A stretch of 64,000 nucleotides of DNA, taken from NCBI GenBank assembly GCA_944332455.1, contig CALVJY010000011.1, forward strand, positions 1-64,000, given 5' to 3'. Both the position numbers and the translations under genes were made by a program. Within the stretch, counting starts at the first letter, position 1, and every line of letters begins with the position of its first letter. The notes under the pieces were generated by a model. That model was not told the origin of the DNA. It was given only the letters and a program-made list of their open reading frames with translations, and did not search any database. Shown here in pieces: positions 61,129 through 64,000 of this stretch. Source of the stretch: an uncultured Clostridia bacterium. Lineage in GTDB: Bacteria > Bacillota > Clostridia > Christensenellales > HGM11417.

Positions 61129-62610
61129 TCAGTCCTCGGCCCGCTCCTCCCCCGGCGCTTCCCGGGTCATCTTGAACTTGGGATAGGCGATGCGCTCGTG
61201 GTAGAAGCCCTCGTAGTTGGAGACGATGGCGTCCTTGATGAGGTACAGATCCCGCATGGTGACGTCGCACTCCGAAAACTGTTCCAGATCCATGCGCTCC
61301 TCGATGAGCGAGCGGACCAGCTCCTCCACCTTGCCGGAGCTCTTGTCCTTCATGGAGCGGACGGCGGCCTCGGAGGCGTCGCAGATCATGATGATGGCGG
61401 CCACCGCCGTCTGGGGCTTGGGGCCGTCGTAGCAGAAATTTTCCATGGACAGCCCGGTCTCCGAGAACTTCATGGCCTTGTAGTAGAAGTACTTGATGGG
61501 CATGGTGCCGTGGTGCTGCACGATGACGTCGGCGACCTCGTCGGGCAGGTGGTAGGCCTTGGCCAGGCGGTAGCCGTCCGTGGTGTGCTTTTTGATGAGG
61601 TTGGTGGACAGCTCGGGGGTGAGCTGGTCGTGGGGGTTTCCGTTCTTCTGGTTTTCGGTGAAGTACTCGGGATTTTGCAGCTTGCCGATGTCGTGGTAGT
61701 AGGCGCAGACCCTGCACAGAGCGGGGTCCTCCCCGATGGCCAGGGCGCAGGCCTCGGCCAGGTTGGCCACCATCAGCGTGTGCTGGAAGGTGCCCGGCGC
61801 CTCGCTACGGAGCCGCTGCATCAGGACCCTGCGGTGATCGGTCAGCTCGGACAGCCGGTAGACGGTGATGACGTTGAAGCAGCGCTCGAACACGGGCAGG
61901 AAGGCCAGAAACAGCAGCACGGAGATGGCGGTCGCCCCCACCGCGATGGCGCAGTCGATGAGATTTTCGTACAGGGCGATGCCGAACACCCCCTGATAGA
62001 GGCAGAGCAGCACGCCGGCGGGAATGCCCACGAAAACGGCCAACAGCACCACTTTAACGCGGCGGTAGCTGTAGCCGATGAAGGAGCCCATCAGGGTGCA
62101 GTTGAACACGCCCAGCAGCAGGCCGGCCGTCTCGGTCATGCCCTCCAGCTGGAGGCCGGACAGCAGGTAGTCGTGCAGAAAGGTGGTCAGGGTGAGGAAG
62201 AGCCCCCCGGCCACCCCCACCCGCTTGCTCACGGTCAGGCAGAGCAGCAGGGTGAACAGGGCGTAGGGCCGGCAGTAGACTCCCGCCAGATCGCCGAAGC
62301 ACAGGTTGATCAGAAAACAGAAGACCAGCGCAACGCTGATCAGCAGCATCTGCTTGCGGCTTTTAATCACCGTGGGCTGGGTGAACCGCAGGTAGATGAA
62401 GTACAGCGCATAAAAGAAGAAGAGAGTCAGCCCCATGTAGACCATGGTCAGAGGCTCCTCCATCATGTACTGCCGGTACATCTCCCGATCCATCAGGTAG
62501 AGGTTGGAGACGATGCACCCGAAGCAGAGCAGAAAGCCGACCACGATGGTGGCCGCCACCCGCACCGCCTCCCTCTTGCCGATGGGCGTGTTGGAGAAGG
62601 TGTTTCTCAT
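61129..62610 (-). CDS. pgpH: PgpH-like 7TM-HD phosphohydrolase lacking the extracellular domain
   Basis: 493 residues. Likely c-di-AMP phosphodiesterase. One N-terminal helix, then seven hydrophobic helices (about 50-260) and a cytoplasmic HD domain with FQHTLMVANLA, YYHDIGK, HTTDGYRLAK and HHGT. Family proteins are about 700 residues with a large extracellular 7TMR-HDED domain after the first helix; only about 20 residues are present here. Between phoH and ybeY, the usual place of yqfF. Confidence 0.9.
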   Translation of the reverse strand: MRNTFSNTPIGKREAVRVAATIVVGFLLCFGCIVSNLYLMDREMYRQYMMEEPLTMVYMGLTLFFFYALYFIYLRFTQPTVIKSRKQMLLISVALVFCFLINLCFGDLAGVYCRPYALFTLLLCLTVSKRVGVAGGLFLTLTTFLHDYLLSGLQLEGMTETAGLLLGVFNCTLMGSFIGYSYRRVKVVLLAVFVGIPAGVLLCLYQGVFGIALYENLIDCAIAVGATAISVLLFLAFLPVFERCFNVITVYRLSELTDHRRVLMQRLRSEAPGTFQHTLMVANLAEACALAIGEDPALCRVCAYYHDIGKLQNPEYFTENQKNGNPHDQLTPELSTNLIKKHTTDGYRLAKAYHLPDEVADVIVQHHGTMPIKYFYYKAMKFSETGLSMENFCYDGPKPQTAVAAIIMICDASEAAVRSMKDKSSGKVEELVRSLIEERMDLEQFSECDVTMRDLYLIKDAIVSNYEGFYHERIAYPKFKMTREAPGEERAED

Positions 62611-62616
62611 GTAAAA

Positions 62617-63570
62617 TTATCTCCCCTTGTTTGCGGCCTCCCGTTCGTAGGCCTTGATGATGTTCTGCACCAGCTCGTGCCGGACGACGTCCCGCTCGCT
62701 CAGCCGGATGATCTTGATGTCCTTGACCCCCTCCAGGATCCGCATGGCCTGCCTCAGGCCGCTGGACTTGCCCTCGGGCAGGTCGATCTGGGTGATGTCG
62801 CCGTTGACGATCATTTTGCTCCCCTCCCCGATGCGGGTGAGGAACATCTTCATCTGCTCGGGGGTGGTGTTCTGGGCCTCGTCCAGAATGATGAAGGCGT
62901 TGGAGAGGGTGCGCCCCCGCATGTAGGCCAGCGGGGCCACCTCGATGACCTGGCGCTCCATCAGTTTCTGGTAGGACTCCGCCCCGAACATCTCGCCCAG
63001 GGCGTCGTAGAGGGGGCGCAGGTAGGGATCCACCTTGTCCTGCAGGTCCCCGGGCAGAAAGCCCAGCTTTTCCCCCGCCTCCACGGCCGGCCGGGTGAGG
63101 ATGATCTTTTCCACTTCCTTGTTCTTGTAGGCCGCGGCCGCCATGGCCACCGCCAGATAGGTCTTGCCCGTTCCCGCCGGGCCCACGCCGATGACGATGG
63201 AATTTTCGGCGATGGCGGTCACGTACTTTTTCTGGCCGCCGGTCTTGCAGCGGACCGGCTTTCCGCGGGCGGTCACGGCCACCACCCCGCTCAGGATCTC
63301 CCCGATCTCCTCCTCCTTGCCCTCCCGGACCAGGTCGCACACAAAGCGGATCTCCCGGGAGGTGAAGGCCTCCTTCTGGGGGGCTTGTCCGGCCAGGGCT
63401 TCGATGGCCCGGCGGCACAGCTCCGCGTTTTCCTCGGGGCCGGAGATCTCCACCCGGCCGTCGATCAGGCCGATGTTCACCCCGAATTCCTCGGTCAGAA
63501 TGTCCAGATTTTTGTCGTAGAGCCCGAACACCTTCATCAGGCTGTCCATGCTGTTCACTTCCACTGTCAT
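62617..63570 (-). CDS. phoH: PhoH-like ATPase (PhoL)
   Basis: 317 residues from the ATG at 63570. N-terminal KH-like part (MTVEVNSMDSLMKVFG), Walker A GPAGTGKTYLAVA, AFIILDEAQNTTPEQMKMFL as Walker B, all typical. Predicted RNA helicase/ATPase acting with YbeY. Start uncertain: GGAG lies 12 nt upstream, and a GTG 14 codons earlier overlaps the end of a tiny ORF with a strong ribosome binding site. Confidence 0.92.
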   Translation of the reverse strand: MTVEVNSMDSLMKVFGLYDKNLDILTEEFGVNIGLIDGRVEISGPEENAELCRRAIEALAGQAPQKEAFTSREIRFVCDLVREGKEEEIGEILSGVVAVTARGKPVRCKTGGQKKYVTAIAENSIVIGVGPAGTGKTYLAVAMAAAAYKNKEVEKIILTRPAVEAGEKLGFLPGDLQDKVDPYLRPLYDALGEMFGAESYQKLMERQVIEVAPLAYMRGRTLSNAFIILDEAQNTTPEQMKMFLTRIGEGSKMIVNGDITQIDLPEGKSSGLRQAMRILEGVKDIKIIRLSERDVVRHELVQNIIKAYEREAANKGR

Positions 63571-63784
63571 CTCAAATGAGTGCTCCAAAGCAATTTTTCC
63601 TAAGGTCAACACCTATGGCCGCTGACGGCTTTTTTGAATGTTGCCTTCATCTTTCCTTCCCTTTCCCAAAGATCTCCCCGAGATCCGTCCGAAGATTCTC
63701 GGCCCCCGGTAAGCGGGCAAAAAGTCCGACGGCGCACGATTTTCCTGCGGTGTTACCAAAAAAAAATGATTTTTTAACGTTTTG

Positions 63785-64000
63785 TCACAGAGTCTGCGGG
63801 GGCGTCAGCAGGCTGAAACGAACCGTGGCCGTCACCCGGATCAGCTTGCCGCCCTCGGTGTCCAGGACCTCGGTGCTGAAGTTCAGGATCTCCCCTCTTT
63901 GTCCGGCCTCCTCGGCCGCCCGGGCCTCCGCTTCCTCGATCAGCACCTTTTTGACTTTTTCGAAGTCCTCGCAGACCTCGGCATAGGCGATCTCGTGGAA
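63785..64000 (-). CDS. yqfD: YqfD family sporulation protein, C-terminal end
   Basis: Only the last 71 codons are in the window; the 5' part lies beyond the right edge. The sequence FHEIAYAEVCEDFEKVKK, then EEAEARAAEEAGQRGEI and TEGGKLIRVTATV matches the C-terminus of YqfD-type membrane proteins in pattern, and the position before phoH is that of yqfD. Stop TGA at 63787-63785. Confidence 0.75.
   Translation of the reverse strand, partial: FHEIAYAEVCEDFEKVKKVLIEEAEARAAEEAGQRGEILNFSTEVLDTEGGKLIRVTATVRFSLLTPPQTL

Overview
The window is 64 kb of GC-rich DNA from a member of the class Clostridia (Bacillota). The evidence is gene content and order: infC-rpmI-rplT-rRNA methyltransferase, yceD-rpmF, yqfD-phoH-pgpH-ybeY-era-yqzL-recO, and rpsB-tsf, together with TmcAL, HelD, pta-ackA acetate fermentation, AGGAGG ribosome binding sites and TTGACA/TATAAT promoters. 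Gut or anaerobic habitat is only an inference. Because of the GC bias most strands carry long antisense shadow ORFs; these were discarded.

Layout. 1-0.7 kb: a leftward promoter with an rRNA-leader-like look at the window edge, then the recA terminator. 0.7-14.1 kb (minus): recA, cinA, pgsA, rimO, a very long ftsK/spoIIIE, pyk and helD. 14.1-15.1 kb: about 950 bp without a gene, packed with ordered palindromes. 15.1-19.7 kb: tmcAL divergent from pta-ackA, then yceD-rpmF. 19.8-23.1 kb: an AT-richer island of secreted proteins (two tandem paralogous lipoproteins and a papain-like secreted protein broken by an in-frame TAG). 23.2-26.4 kb: three-domain ligD. 26.5-33.6 kb (plus): SGNH hydrolase and a metal cluster (SmtB-type repressor, free HMA protein, Zn/Cd P-type ATPase, Cu P-type ATPase). 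33.8-40.4 kb (minus): proA, yebC, trmH-like, rplT, rpmI, infC, tilS, rpmE. 40.5-45.6 kb: two secreted proteins, an MDR-family oxidoreductase, a CPBP protease, a decayed gene and a lipoprotein. 45.9-49.7 kb: tsf, rpsB, lgt and a small membrane protein divergent from an XRE regulator. 49.8-58 kb: amidohydrolase, a gene remnant, ppk-ppx, pfkA, D-aminoacylase. 58-64 kb: recO with a downstream array of recO-tail copies, yqzL, era, ybeY, pgpH, phoH and the end of yqfD.

How it works together. pyk, pfkA, pta and ackA form the glycolysis-to-acetate energy path. recA, recO, ligD and ftsK cover repair and chromosome segregation. The arsR-HMA-ATPase-ATPase cluster is a metal efflux unit whose repressor keeps the alpha5 zinc site and has lost the thiol site; two operator-like palindromes lie in front of its transcription units. 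ppk and ppx overlap by 4 bp and would make and break polyphosphate.

The most unusual items are: (1) a ladder-like structured element at 14.38-14.71 kb, with four TCGATAT heptamers on the left, four ATATCGA heptamers on the right and a different small hairpin beside each heptamer; (2) three extra copies of the 3' end of recO downstream of its stop, each still encoding the same C-terminal peptide with mostly synonymous changes; (3) a Ppx/GppA phosphatase with a histone-H1-like tail ending in an AT-hook; (4) a CopA with an added C-terminal HMA domain on a cysteine-bearing 9-residue repeat linker.
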